Under the pieces are notes generated by a model that was given only the letters and a program-made list of their open reading frames with translations, was not told where the DNA came from and did not search any database. A stretch of 36,108 bases of DNA, taken from contig JAFDZK010000008.1 of NCBI GenBank assembly GCA_018267005.1, positions 1-36,108 on the forward strand, in the 5' to 3' direction. The position numbers and the translations under genes are program-made. Source of the stretch: Bacteroidota bacterium (GTDB lineage: Bacteria; Bacteroidota; Bacteroidia; Sphingobacteriales; Sphingobacteriaceae). Each line of letters starts with the position of its first letter. The stretch's first letter is position 1. Below, in pieces: positions 14,646 through 22,735 of the stretch.

Positions 14646-15515
14646 TCAATTCACCGCATTATCAGCAACGTCAAAGAAATAAAAGCTATTTATTTGGGCT
14701 TTCGCCTTCATTAGCTTGTCTTTGTATTTCATTTCGAAATCAAATGAAAGATCGCGGCTGATTGTTTTTGGAAAATTTCGTTTAATATCATACGTCATTT
14801 CGCCATGTCCGCGACCTGTACCCGTTAAAACCTGTCGGGTTTCCTTTTTGTTCATGATTAATTGGGATGACTGATCGATGTCAAATTTTGCAAGCCCTTT
14901 TTTTATTGACACTAGCTTATAGGTTGCTTTAACTGCGATCGCTACATCAATCCCATTCATCGTCATATTCAAAGGTATTTGCTGCACAATAGTATCGGCA
15001 ACTTTTATCATCTTCTCAGGCAATCGCAATTCATTTGCCATGGCATTGAATATACTCGTTAGTCCCTTTTGCAAAATTGTGTCCGGCGACTTCCCGGATA
15101 TAGAATCGAGATGCAGGTCATTTGTTTGCGTTGAAGTAGCATACATTTCCACACCACTAACAGTCGGCGTACCGGGCATTTTTTCTCCGTTTAGCGTCCC
15201 TGTTTCTTTAACACTGTTAACTTTAAAAATTATCGGATAAGTGTTTTGAGTGTTAAGCTTTCCCGTTGATATCGTTAAGTCAGATATTGTGGACGTACTT
15301 AGCAAAAGAGGTATAGTGATGCCTTTCTTCATCAGTTTATCGGAATCTTCCTTGCTAAGGTTTTCAAAATTCATTTCAATGTTCGAGGTCATTGAAACGG
15401 TTGACTCATATTTATGTTCCGGAACGTACTTTATTTTAAATAAGATCGACCGCTGAGCTTTTGCAGATATCATCCAAAAAGAAAGAATCACGAGTAAGGA
15501 GGCATACCTTATCAT
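14646..15515 (-). CDS. Secreted DUF6263-like protein (paralogue 2)
   Basis: This 289-residue protein has a signal peptide (YASLLVILSFWMISAKA) and is homologous to the gene upstream. The shared pattern is ILFKIKYVPEHKYESTVSM at the N-terminus (GVIFKVKYLPNKTYQSSVKL in the neighbour), SISGKSPDTILQKGL in the middle and a beta-rich C-terminus ending AQINSFYFFDVADN. It appears more AT-rich and more diverged than its partner. I assign it to DUF6263 from memory; the function is unknown. It starts 29 bases after the paralogue stop, so the two should be cotranscribed. It is periplasmic or outer-membrane facing, with no lipobox. Confidence 0.7.
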   Translation of the reverse strand: MIRYASLLVILSFWMISAKAQRSILFKIKYVPEHKYESTVSMTSNIEMNFENLSKEDSDKLMKKGITIPLLLSTSTISDLTISTGKLNTQNTYPIIFKVNSVKETGTLNGEKMPGTPTVSGVEMYATSTQTNDLHLDSISGKSPDTILQKGLTSIFNAMANELRLPEKMIKVADTIVQQIPLNMTMNGIDVAIAVKATYKLVSIKKGLAKFDIDQSSQLIMNKKETRQVLTGTGRGHGEMTYDIKRNFPKTISRDLSFDFEMKYKDKLMKAKAQINSFYFFDVADNAVN

Positions 15516-15544
15516 TTTTCCTAAAGCTCAGGTGTCTGTTTTCC

Positions 15545-16402
15545 CTAATTGATCGCCGTGGTAAAAGACGTTGTAATAGTGGCATCGCCGTCCACGTTCA
15601 CTTTGTCCGAGTTCACTTTAAGCTTCATGTTAAAGTTGCCGTCCTTTGAAACAGGGAAATTATTGCCGATGCTGTAAACCATCTTTCCTGCACCGGCGCC
15701 GGTTATTGTAATGTTCGCTCCTTTTACGGCCAGTGTAAGGTTAAAATTAGGTGTCATGTCAAAATTGGCATTGTCGCCTGATATACTGGTCAGCGTATAA
15801 GTAATGCTGAAGTTCATTTGCATATTATTCACGCCGCCTTTATCGATTGGGATATTTAAGGGCATAGTTTGCGTAAACGAATCTCCCGGTTTCAGCGCTC
15901 TGTCGGGGAAACTTATCTTTTTCTGTACCATATCCATCATCTGCTGCATTTTCTTTTGCGTGGTATCATTGGCTTTCTTACCGGCAGCCGAATCGATCTG
16001 TATCTTACCATTAGCATCTATACTTCCAACGGCTTTAAAGTCGGTTTCGCTAACCTTCGGCGGAACAGGCACTTGTTTATCGCCAAGCATTACGGAAAGA
16101 TTGTCGATTTTAAAATCCAGGTGCAGCGGGTAAGAATTATCGGCGTTGGGCGAACCTGTTTTCATTACACCGCTGAACCCCATATCGATGCTCACATTGA
16201 CGGGCTGCGTTATTCCCTGCGATTTTAATTTATCCAATACCTGCTGATCGCCGCTAATCATCGCATGAAGCTTCATGTTCAACTTTACAGACGACTGGTA
16301 GGTTTTATTGGGTAAATATTTGACTTTAAAAATAACGCCGTTCTGTGCTTTTAGCTGAACGAACAACAGGCACGCAAGCGCCAGTAAGCAAAGCTTTTTC
16401 AT
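15545..16402 (-). CDS. Secreted DUF6263-like protein (paralogue 1)
   Basis: This 285-residue protein has a signal peptide (MKKLCLLALACLLFVQLKAQ). A repetitive beta-strand pattern follows: GVIFKVKYLPNKTYQSSVKL, the segment KIQIDSAAGKKANDTTQKKMQQ, MPLNIPIDKGGVNNMQMNFSITYTLTSISG, and GAGAGKMVYSIGNNFPVSKDG. It looks like a soluble or surface beta protein. It starts 22 bases after the thiL stop and is followed closely by its paralogue, so it is likely part of the nadA-thiL transcript. No catalytic motif is visible. The DUF6263 name is a recollection, not a search result. Confidence 0.72.
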   Translation of the reverse strand: MKKLCLLALACLLFVQLKAQNGVIFKVKYLPNKTYQSSVKLNMKLHAMISGDQQVLDKLKSQGITQPVNVSIDMGFSGVMKTGSPNADNSYPLHLDFKIDNLSVMLGDKQVPVPPKVSETDFKAVGSIDANGKIQIDSAAGKKANDTTQKKMQQMMDMVQKKISFPDRALKPGDSFTQTMPLNIPIDKGGVNNMQMNFSITYTLTSISGDNANFDMTPNFNLTLAVKGANITITGAGAGKMVYSIGNNFPVSKDGNFNMKLKVNSDKVNVDGDATITTSFTTAIN

Positions 16403-16424
16403 AAATCGTAATGGTATAAGGTGG

Positions 16425-17471
16425 TTAATGTTTTTTATTAAACGCGTTCCATCCCTGGGCCTTTAATTCATGTACGGCGCCGCTTTTTGCTATAAGGTTG
16501 CGGCCGGCGGATGATTCTGTAATATAGCCAATAAAACTGATATCGGCAAGGTTTTTCATCTTTTCGTAATCAGCCTGTTTGATGGTAAACAACAACTCGT
16601 AATCCTCACCGCCGCTTAGCGCACAGATAGTCGGGTCGAGGTTAAATTCGCGCGCGGTGGAATAGGTCATCGGGTCGATGGGTATTTTTTCCTCGTACAG
16701 GTTACAGCCTTTATCGCTTTGGGTGCAGATGTGCAGTATCTCGGAAGCCAGGCCATCGGAAATATCGATCATCGAAGTAGGTTTAACCCCGAGCTCCTTT
16801 AGCAATTCCACGATATCTTTGCGCGCTTCGGGTTTTAATTGCCTTTCAACTATATAATCTTTTCCTTCCAGGTCGGGCTGAATATTGGGGTTTTCAAGAT
16901 AAACCATTTTCTCGCGCTCCAGCAATTGCAGACCAACATAAGCCCCACCCAAGTCACCGGAAACGCAAACCAGGTCGCCTGCTTCTGCTCCGTTGCGATA
17001 AACTATGTCCTTTTCATCGGCATACCCCAAAACTGTAACACTGATTACGAGGCCCTGCCGCGACGAAGTGGTATCGCCGCCTACCAGGTCGACGTTATAT
17101 TTTTCACAGGCGAGGTAAATGCCTTCATATAATTCTTCTATAGCCTCCAGCGGGAACCTGCTCGATATGCCTAATGAAACCAACACCTGCGACGCAATGC
17201 CATTCATAGCATAAATATCACTCAGGTTTACCTGGATAGCCTTATAGCCCAAATGCTTCAATGGCGTATAAGCCAGGTCAAAGTGGATGCCTTCCAAAAG
17301 CATGTCGGTAGATACCAACGCGCGTTTTCCATTGAAATCTATTACTGCAGCATCGTCACCGACACCTTTTTGGCTGCTCTTATTTTTGAGATCGATTTTT
17401 TTGGTCAGATGATCGATCAGGCCAAACTCACCTAATGACTCTATATTGGTTCTTTCCTGGTTTTCAAACAT
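16425..17471 (-). CDS. thiL: Thiamine-phosphate kinase
   Basis: ThiL phosphorylates thiamine monophosphate to thiamine diphosphate with ATP, the last step of cofactor synthesis. The protein has GVGDDAAVIDF and ALVSTDMLLEGIHFD (Mg-ATP-binding aspartates), HLGYKAIQVNLSDIYAMNG, LVGGDTTSS, DISDGLASEILHIC and CALSGGEDYELLFT, all diagnostic of the family. I start it at the ATG at 17471 (348 residues; MFENQERTNIESLGEFGLID). A longer in-frame reading to 17522 would translate repeat DNA and is unlikely. It lies downstream of nadA across a gap filled by an inverted-repeat element. No other thiamine genes are in the window. Confidence 0.95.
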   Translation of the reverse strand: MFENQERTNIESLGEFGLIDHLTKKIDLKNKSSQKGVGDDAAVIDFNGKRALVSTDMLLEGIHFDLAYTPLKHLGYKAIQVNLSDIYAMNGIASQVLVSLGISSRFPLEAIEELYEGIYLACEKYNVDLVGGDTTSSRQGLVISVTVLGYADEKDIVYRNGAEAGDLVCVSGDLGGAYVGLQLLEREKMVYLENPNIQPDLEGKDYIVERQLKPEARKDIVELLKELGVKPTSMIDISDGLASEILHICTQSDKGCNLYEEKIPIDPMTYSTAREFNLDPTICALSGGEDYELLFTIKQADYEKMKNLADISFIGYITESSAGRNLIAKSGAVHELKAQGWNAFNKKH

Positions 17472-17479
17472 ATTATTAT

Positions 17480-17567
17480 GATTACACCGATTTTTGTGGA
17501 TTACACCGATTACGAAATACACCAGCGTAAAAAATCGGTGTAATCTTCTTCCTGATCTGTGTAATCA
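17480..17567. repeat. GATTACACCGATT repeat cluster between nadA and thiL
   Basis: Two direct copies, GATTACACCGATT at 17480 and 17499, face an inverted copy, AATCGGTGTAATC (17533-17545), and a diverged inverted copy, GATCTGTGTAATC (17554-17566). The arms can form a 13-bp hairpin. The last copy overlaps the nadA stop codon, so the element fills essentially the whole nadA-thiL gap and would be transcribed in the operon. Confidence 0.75.
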
Positions 17568-18557
17568 CAGGCCCAATTGGGCCGATATTTTCAGCATTCG
17601 TTCTATCGGTTTTACCGCTTTTTCGATAATATCCGCCGGCACGGTTACTTCCGGCATTTCATTTTTCATACACAGGAATAATTTTTCCAGAGTATTCCGT
17701 TTCATGTGCGGGCAATCATTGCAGGCACATTGATTATTCGGCGGAGCGGGGATGAACAGTTTGCCCGGATTTTTCTTCTCCATTTGGTGAATAATACCCG
17801 ATTCCGTCGCTACGATAAATTCCTTATCCTCGCTTTTGGTGGCGTATTTCAATAACCCGGTGGTAGAACCGATATAATCGGCCATTTTCAGGATAACATC
17901 TTCGCATTCAGGATGCGCTATCAGTTTGGCATTCGGGTGACGTTCCTTTAAACGGGTTATTTTCTCTCGCGAAAATATTTCGTGCACCATACAAGCGCCG
18001 TTCCACAACACCAAGTCCCTTCCTGTTCTTTTGGCTACGTACGCGCCAAGGTTTTTATCGGGTCCGAAGATGATCTTCTGATCTTTCGGTAAACTTTCAA
18101 CAATTTGCACCGCGTTGCTCGAGGTGCAAACAATATCGCTCATCGCTTTCAGCTCCGCCGTGCAGTTCACATAAGTGATCACCAGGTGGTCAGGATATTT
18201 TTCCTTAAACTTTCTGAACAAATGCGGCGGACAGCTATCGGCTAACGAGCAACCGGCCTTCAAGTCGGGTAAAAGGACCTTTTTTTGCGGTGATAATATC
18301 TTCGCCGTTTCGGCCATAAAATGGACGCCGGCAAATACGATAATGTCCGCATCGGTTTTGGCTGCCTGCTGCGAAAGACCAAGGCTGTCACCGATATAAT
18401 CGGCAATATCCTGTATATCAGGTTCCTGGTAATAATGGGCCAAAACAACCGCATTCTTCTCTTTTTTTAACCGGTTTATTTCATCAAAAAGGTCAAGTGC
18501 CGGGTCGATATATTCATCGGCATAACCTTTCACATTTATTTCTTCGAAGGTATCCAT
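17565..18557 (-). CDS. nadA: Quinolinate synthase
   Basis: NadA condenses iminoaspartate with dihydroxyacetone phosphate to quinolinate, using a 4Fe-4S cluster, in de novo NAD synthesis. Visible motifs are [23 protein letters not shown] (38-60), [25 protein letters not shown] (Cys103), [19 protein letters not shown] (Cys189), HPEC, and [10 protein letters not shown] (Cys277/279/282). The three expected cluster positions are thus present. Length 330 is usual. The ATG at 18557 gives the standard N-terminus. It is divergent from nadB across a 409-bp AT-rich gap, which fits joint control of the pathway. nadC is not in the window. Confidence 0.96.
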   Translation of the reverse strand: MDTFEEINVKGYADEYIDPALDLFDEINRLKKEKNAVVLAHYYQEPDIQDIADYIGDSLGLSQQAAKTDADIIVFAGVHFMAETAKILSPQKKVLLPDLKAGCSLADSCPPHLFRKFKEKYPDHLVITYVNCTAELKAMSDIVCTSSNAVQIVESLPKDQKIIFGPDKNLGAYVAKRTGRDLVLWNGACMVHEIFSREKITRLKERHPNAKLIAHPECEDVILKMADYIGSTTGLLKYATKSEDKEFIVATESGIIHQMEKKNPGKLFIPAPPNNQCACNDCPHMKRNTLEKLFLCMKNEMPEVTVPADIIEKAVKPIERMLKISAQLGL

Positions 18558-18966
18558 TTCAACGATGCAATAAAAAACAACTCTTTTTAATTTAAAAAAA
18601 GAACTGTTATTGTTAGTGTGTTAGTTGTGTTTAAAAATTGTGATACAAATCACTTTTTAAAAAGTTTATATCATTTTTTCAACATAAATTAATGGTTTCT
18701 TAATCTCCATCCGATTGATTTTTAGGGCGATATATTTCCTTTTATTTAGTTTTAAAACCTCAATTGTGAATATTTTGTTGCCCTTGAAATTGTTGATTAT
18801 GCGCGAATGGGAATGTAAAAGTCGCTGAAAAATTAGTGGTGAAAAACACTTTAGAGTCACTTTTCAACCCTTTAATGATTTATTAATTTTTTCCGTACAC
18901 AAAATTAACACGATTTAGGCCTGTTTCTAACATAAGCTGTACTTTTACACAACATATCCTTGAAAA
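18558..18966. promoter_or_regulatory. AT-rich divergent control region between nadA and nadB
   Basis: This 409-bp gap has no convincing gene. It is strongly AT-rich with many A and T runs. It contains the perfect palindrome ACTTTTTAAAAAGT (18652-18665) and, on the plus strand, TACTTTTA (18940-18947), one base off the TAnnTTTG -7 consensus and 20 bases before the nadB ATG. The nadA promoter must lie near 18560-18640 on the minus strand, but I cannot fix it. No riboswitch or known NAD-repressor site is recognisable by eye. Confidence 0.45.
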
Positions 18967-20559
18967 ATGACTAGAACATGTGATTTCCTGGTAATAGGTT
19001 CGGGAATAGCCGGATTGAGTTTTGCACTTAAAGCGGCCAGGCACGGTAAGGTACTGATAGTTACAAAATCAAACGAAGATGAATCTAACACCAAGTACGC
19101 CCAGGGTGGAGTAGCCGTGGTTGTGGATAAAAAAGAGGATTCATTCGATAAGCATATCGAAGACACGCTTGTTGCCGGCGATGGGTTGTGTGACCGGGAG
19201 ACCGTTGAGATCGTTGTGAAAGAAGGCCCGGAAAGAATTCGGGAGATTATTGACTACGGTACCAACTTTGACAAGACGAACGAAGGGATGTTCGACCTGG
19301 CCAAAGAGGGCGGGCATTCGGAATTCAGGGTACTGCATTATAAAGATATAACCGGCTGGGAAATCGAACGGTCTTTGCTCGACCAGGTGCACCAAAACCC
19401 AAATATTACGGTTCTGACGCATTATTTTGCCGTGGATCTGATCACGCAGCACCATTTGGGCGCGTTTGTGGATAAGTCGACGACAGACATAACCTGCTAT
19501 GGCGTGTATGTACTGAATACCATCAACGGACTTGTGGAGAAAATACTGTCGAAAATAACGGTAATGGCTTCCGGAGGCGCTGGGCACATTTATTCGATCA
19601 CGACTAACCCTACCATCGCTACCGGCGACGGCGTGGCTATGGTTTACCGCGCAAAAGGAAAGGTGAGGAATATGGAATTTATCCAGTTCCATCCAACGGC
19701 TTTATATAACCCGGGCGAATACCCGTCGTTCCTGATCTCTGAAGCCGTGCGCGGCTTTGGCGGGGTGCTTAAACGCACCAATGGTCAGGAGTTTATGCAG
19801 GAATACGACGCGCGTAAGTCCTTAGCGCCGAGGGATATTGTGGCGCGGGCTATCGATGCGGAGATAAAAAAATCAGGTGAGGATTATGTGTACCTGGATA
19901 TCCGTCATCGTAATAAAAAGGATATCCTCGCGCACTTTCCAAACATTTATGCTAAGTGCCTCGATATAGGTATCGATATGACGAAGGACATGATACCCGT
20001 TGCGCCGGCCTGTCATTATATGTGCGGGGGTATCATGGTCGATCATAAGGGCCGGTCGTCCATTATGCGGTTATACGCCTGCGGCGAATGTTCGTCTACG
20101 GGTTTGCATGGGGCTAACAGGCTGGCTTCCAATTCGTTGCTGGAAGCATTGGTGTTTGCGCACCGGATATACGAGGATGCAATAAGCGAGTTTAAATATG
20201 TAACCATACCTGATGGCATACCCGACTGGAACGAGCATGGTGTTAAGCTCTCTAACGAGGATATCCTGGTAACGCATAATATCCGCGAGATGCAAAAAGT
20301 GATGAGCGACTATGTCGGCATCGTTCGTTCCGATTTCAGGCTCGACAGGGCCATGCGGCGTTTACACCTGTTGTACGAAGAAACGGAGGACTTTTACAAA
20401 AAAACCAAGTTATCCGTTAAGCTTTGTGAGCTTCGTAACCTGATACAGGTTTCCTATATTGTGATCAAATCGGCAATGATGCGCAAGGAAAGCCGGGGAC
20501 TGCATTATACTACGGATTACCCGGCACATGCGGAACCGGTACACGATACGGTGTTTTAA
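18967..20559 (+). CDS. nadB: L-aspartate oxidase
   Basis: NadB is the flavoenzyme that oxidises L-aspartate to iminoaspartate, the substrate of NadA. The 530-residue protein opens with the FAD motif FLVIGSGIAGLSFALKAA. SNTKYAQGGVAVV follows, then EGGHSEFRVLHYKDITGWEIER, ASGGAGHIY, FIQFHPTALYNPG, LISEAVRGFGGVL, LAPRDIVARAID, PVAPACHYMCGGI and GECSSTGLHGANRLASNSLLEALVF. All are characteristic of the family, and the ending holds the helical SdhA-like domain. The ATG at 18967 is the natural start. The next gene begins 3 bases after the stop, so they are probably cotranscribed. Confidence 0.96.
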   Translation: MTRTCDFLVIGSGIAGLSFALKAARHGKVLIVTKSNEDESNTKYAQGGVAVVVDKKEDSFDKHIEDTLVAGDGLCDRETVEIVVKEGPERIREIIDYGTNFDKTNEGMFDLAKEGGHSEFRVLHYKDITGWEIERSLLDQVHQNPNITVLTHYFAVDLITQHHLGAFVDKSTTDITCYGVYVLNTINGLVEKILSKITVMASGGAGHIYSITTNPTIATGDGVAMVYRAKGKVRNMEFIQFHPTALYNPGEYPSFLISEAVRGFGGVLKRTNGQEFMQEYDARKSLAPRDIVARAIDAEIKKSGEDYVYLDIRHRNKKDILAHFPNIYAKCLDIGIDMTKDMIPVAPACHYMCGGIMVDHKGRSSIMRLYACGECSSTGLHGANRLASNSLLEALVFAHRIYEDAISEFKYVTIPDGIPDWNEHGVKLSNEDILVTHNIREMQKVMSDYVGIVRSDFRLDRAMRRLHLLYEETEDFYKKTKLSVKLCELRNLIQVSYIVIKSAMMRKESRGLHYTTDYPAHAEPVHDTVF

Positions 20560-20562
20560 TAT

Positions 20563-21063
20563 ATGTCGTTATTTTCATTTTTTAAGAAAAAACCGGAGCC
20601 GGAAGCGGTGGTTGTGCCGGCCGACGGGGTTAAAGCAATTGCAGAAGGAATATTGTTCGAAGGCGAGGACATTTTCCTGAAATGGGGGGCTGATATTGAA
20701 GCAGTTAAGCTGTATGCCAAAAAAGGGTACCGTGCCGACCGGACCATTTATGAATGGGGTGAAAAGACCATTCTGAAAGGTCTGACGCTGCCCTTACGGA
20801 CAGTTTGCTGGAACCATAAACAACATGGCGAGACGAAGTCGTTCGAGTCGATAGACTTCCTGGCAGAGGGTGATGCGGCGGATGAATATTTTAAAGCCAC
20901 AAGAAAACATTTAGAAGGTATTTTCGGCGAACCCAAACAGCATGACGACCTGCAGCCGGGCGAGGTGTCGCTGGAATGGAAAATTAAAGCAGTGAAGATA
21001 TCTTTAAACTTTTTTAACAAAGAAAGGCCGAAAACTTATTTGGAAATCGGCTGGTGGCTGTAA
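20563..21063 (+). CDS. Hypothetical protein
   Basis: I do not recognise this 166-residue protein. It is soluble, without signal peptide or membrane segment, although residues 1-8 (MSLFSFFK) are hydrophobic. A Pro/Val-rich linker is followed by an alpha/beta region with many aromatic residues (GEDIFLKWGADIEAVKLYAKKGYRADRTIYEWGEKTILKG). It ends in beta-like segments (VSLEWKIKAVKISLNFF and KTYLEIGWWL). It follows nadB by 3 bases and probably shares its mRNA. A link with NAD metabolism is only suggested by position. Confidence 0.65.
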   Translation: MSLFSFFKKKPEPEAVVVPADGVKAIAEGILFEGEDIFLKWGADIEAVKLYAKKGYRADRTIYEWGEKTILKGLTLPLRTVCWNHKQHGETKSFESIDFLAEGDAADEYFKATRKHLEGIFGEPKQHDDLQPGEVSLEWKIKAVKISLNFFNKERPKTYLEIGWWL

Positions 21064-21107
21064 AAAAGGACTTACGAAGTTTCAAAACTTTATAAGCCTG
21101 AACATGC

Positions 21108-21120
21108 AAGAGCGGGAAAC
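21108..21120. repeat. Imperfect direct repeat, left copy, flanking the LRR gene
   Basis: AAGAGCGGGAAAC matches AAGAGCGGAAAAC at 22085-22097 in 12 of 13 bases. The right copy overlaps the 3' acceptor end of tRNA-Gly. Together they bracket the LRR gene like a small tRNA-targeted insertion. It may be chance. Confidence 0.3.
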
Positions 21121-21199
21121 TTCATTTTTCGCTCTAACAGTCACAACATAATCGGCTCAAGAGAGATGTACGAACCAAGGGAATAGATCATCGACAGGT

Positions 21200-22078
21200 A
21201 TGAAAACACTCGATTATTCATCGAAGGATTTGAAGGAATTTCCTATTGAAATATTTGAACAAAAGGATGTCGAGGCCTTAGATCTATCTACGCACACCGG
21301 CCATTGGGATACCTGGCTTAATCCGAATATTTTCTCAACAATACCGGATAGAATAAATGAAATTAGAAATTTAAAAAGACTAAATCTTTCAAGAACTGAA
21401 GTTCGGGCATTGCCTGAGACTTTTCGCGATCTCAAAAACTTAACTTTTCTTGATCTCTCGTCCACAAAACTTAACGAAATTCCGGGAGTCGTTTTTCAAT
21501 TATACAACTTAGAAACTTTAATAATGGAGGATTGTCAAATTGAATTAATCCCCGCCGATATTTTAAAGTTGAAAAATTTGAGAGTTCTTAATTTAAACAA
21601 TGATAGAATAAAAGGAATACCAGCGGAAATTGGGAAATTGGACAAATTGGAGGAACTTCATTTGTATAATAACTTATTAGTGGAGTTGCCAAAGGAAATC
21701 GGCGAATTGAGAAATTTAAGGATTTTAGAATTAGGTAGCTACGAGAACGATAGGAACCGAATTAATATATTACCACGGGAAATAGGGAATCTAAAAAAAC
21801 TTGAATACATACATCTGGGAAACAATAAATTGAAGACATTACCCATAGAATTAGCAGCGTGTGTGTCCCTTAAGAAGTTGGTATTATGGTCTAATGAGTT
21901 TGAAGAGATACCGGAGTGGCTTTCGGAATTACATTTAACGGAATTGAACTTTTACAGTAATCCAATTAAAGAGATTCCGGCAAACTATGGATTTTTAACT
22001 AAGATAAAAGATTTGACACTGGATGAACGCTTGGATGAGCAACTCGCTGAAAAAAGTAAATGGTGGAAGTTTTGGTGA
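21200..22078 (+). CDS. Leucine-rich repeat protein
   Basis: This 292-residue protein is made almost wholly of about nine leucine-rich repeats of roughly 23 residues, with the pattern LxxLxxLxLxxxxLxxLPxxI. Examples are LKRLNLSRTEVRALPETF, LRVLNLNNDRIKGIPAEI and LEYIHLGNNKLKTLPIEL. It has no signal peptide or membrane segment. Such proteins bind other proteins; the partner here is unknown. The gene is clearly more AT-rich than its neighbours, and its stop lies 9 bases from the 3' end of tRNA-Gly, the usual entry point for foreign DNA. It may therefore have been acquired. No integrase is present. Confidence 0.85.
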   Translation: MKTLDYSSKDLKEFPIEIFEQKDVEALDLSTHTGHWDTWLNPNIFSTIPDRINEIRNLKRLNLSRTEVRALPETFRDLKNLTFLDLSSTKLNEIPGVVFQLYNLETLIMEDCQIELIPADILKLKNLRVLNLNNDRIKGIPAEIGKLDKLEELHLYNNLLVELPKEIGELRNLRILELGSYENDRNRINILPREIGNLKKLEYIHLGNNKLKTLPIELAACVSLKKLVLWSNEFEEIPEWLSELHLTELNFYSNPIKEIPANYGFLTKIKDLTLDERLDEQLAEKSKWWKFW

Positions 22079-22087
22079 GGAAAAAAG

Positions 22088-22160
22088 AGCGGAAAACGGG
22101 ATTCGAACCCGCGGCCTTCAGTTTGGGAAACTGATGCTCTACCGACTGAGCTATTTCCGC
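22088..22160 (-). tRNA. tRNA-Gly(CCC)
   Basis: The minus strand folds into a complete cloverleaf of 73 bases. The acceptor stem is GCGGAAA/TTTCCGC, the D arm GCTCAGTCGGTAGAGC, the anticodon stem TCAGT/ACTGA with loop TTCCCAA, giving anticodon CCC (glycine, GGG codons). The T arm GCGGG-TTCGAAT-CCCGT has one G-T pair. The discriminator is T (U). CCA is not encoded. The 3' end faces the LRR gene. Confidence 0.93.
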
Positions 22161-22222
22161 TAATTTTGTGTCAAAACTAATAAAATCATTCAATAATTCA
22201 GTAAATCGATAATCCAATATTC

Positions 22223-22735
22223 ATGCCTACGATATTACCAGTTAAGGGAAAGTCGCCAGCCTGGGGCAAAGACTGCTTCATCGCCGAAAATGCAACCATT
22301 GTGGGTGACGTGGTGATGGGCGACAATTGTTCGGTTTGGTTTAATGCTGTTATTCGCGGCGATGTGCACTATATCCGTATCGGCGACAATACAAATATCC
22401 AGGACGGTGCTGTAATCCATTGCACCTACCTGAAAGCTGCAACCGAAATCGGCAACAATGTATCCATCGGCCATAACGCCCTCGTACACGGCTGTACACT
22501 GAAAGACCATGTGCTGATCGGTATGGGCGCCATCATAATGGACCACGCGGTGGTGGAGGAATATGTGATCATCGGAGCCGGTTCCGTCGTGCTGGAGAAT
22601 ACGATTTGCGAGTCGGGCTATTTGTATGCTGGTACACCCGCGAAAAAGATCAAACCTTTAAGCGAAGAACAAAAGGCCATGCTGCGGCAACTGCCGCAAA
22701 ACTACATCATGTATTCCGGCTGGTTCAGGGATTGA
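22223..22735 (+). CDS. Gamma-carbonic-anhydrase-family hexapeptide protein
   Basis: This 170-residue protein folds as a left-handed beta-helix, seen as hexapeptide repeats: ATIVGDVVMGDNCSVWFNAVIRGDV, IRIGDNTNIQDGAVIH and IGNNVSIGHNALVHGCTL. Histidines in AVIHC, IGHNALVHG fit the trimeric zinc site of gamma-carbonic anhydrases (YrdA/PaaY/CaiE-like). The catalytic reaction would be CO2 hydration, but many such proteins have unproven activity. It ends GTPAKKIKPLSEEQ, typical of the family, plus a C-terminal helix. The last 11 bases overlap the tail of the convergent Ig-like gene. Confidence 0.88.
   Translation: MPTILPVKGKSPAWGKDCFIAENATIVGDVVMGDNCSVWFNAVIRGDVHYIRIGDNTNIQDGAVIHCTYLKAATEIGNNVSIGHNALVHGCTLKDHVLIGMGAIIMDHAVVEEYVIIGAGSVVLENTICESGYLYAGTPAKKIKPLSEEQKAMLRQLPQNYIMYSGWFRD

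Noticed and set aside
18666-18860. Minus-strand 64-codon reading frame in the nadA-nadB gap
   Set aside because: Lysine/isoleucine-rich translation expected from AT-rich noncoding DNA, with no recognisable domain; better read as control region.
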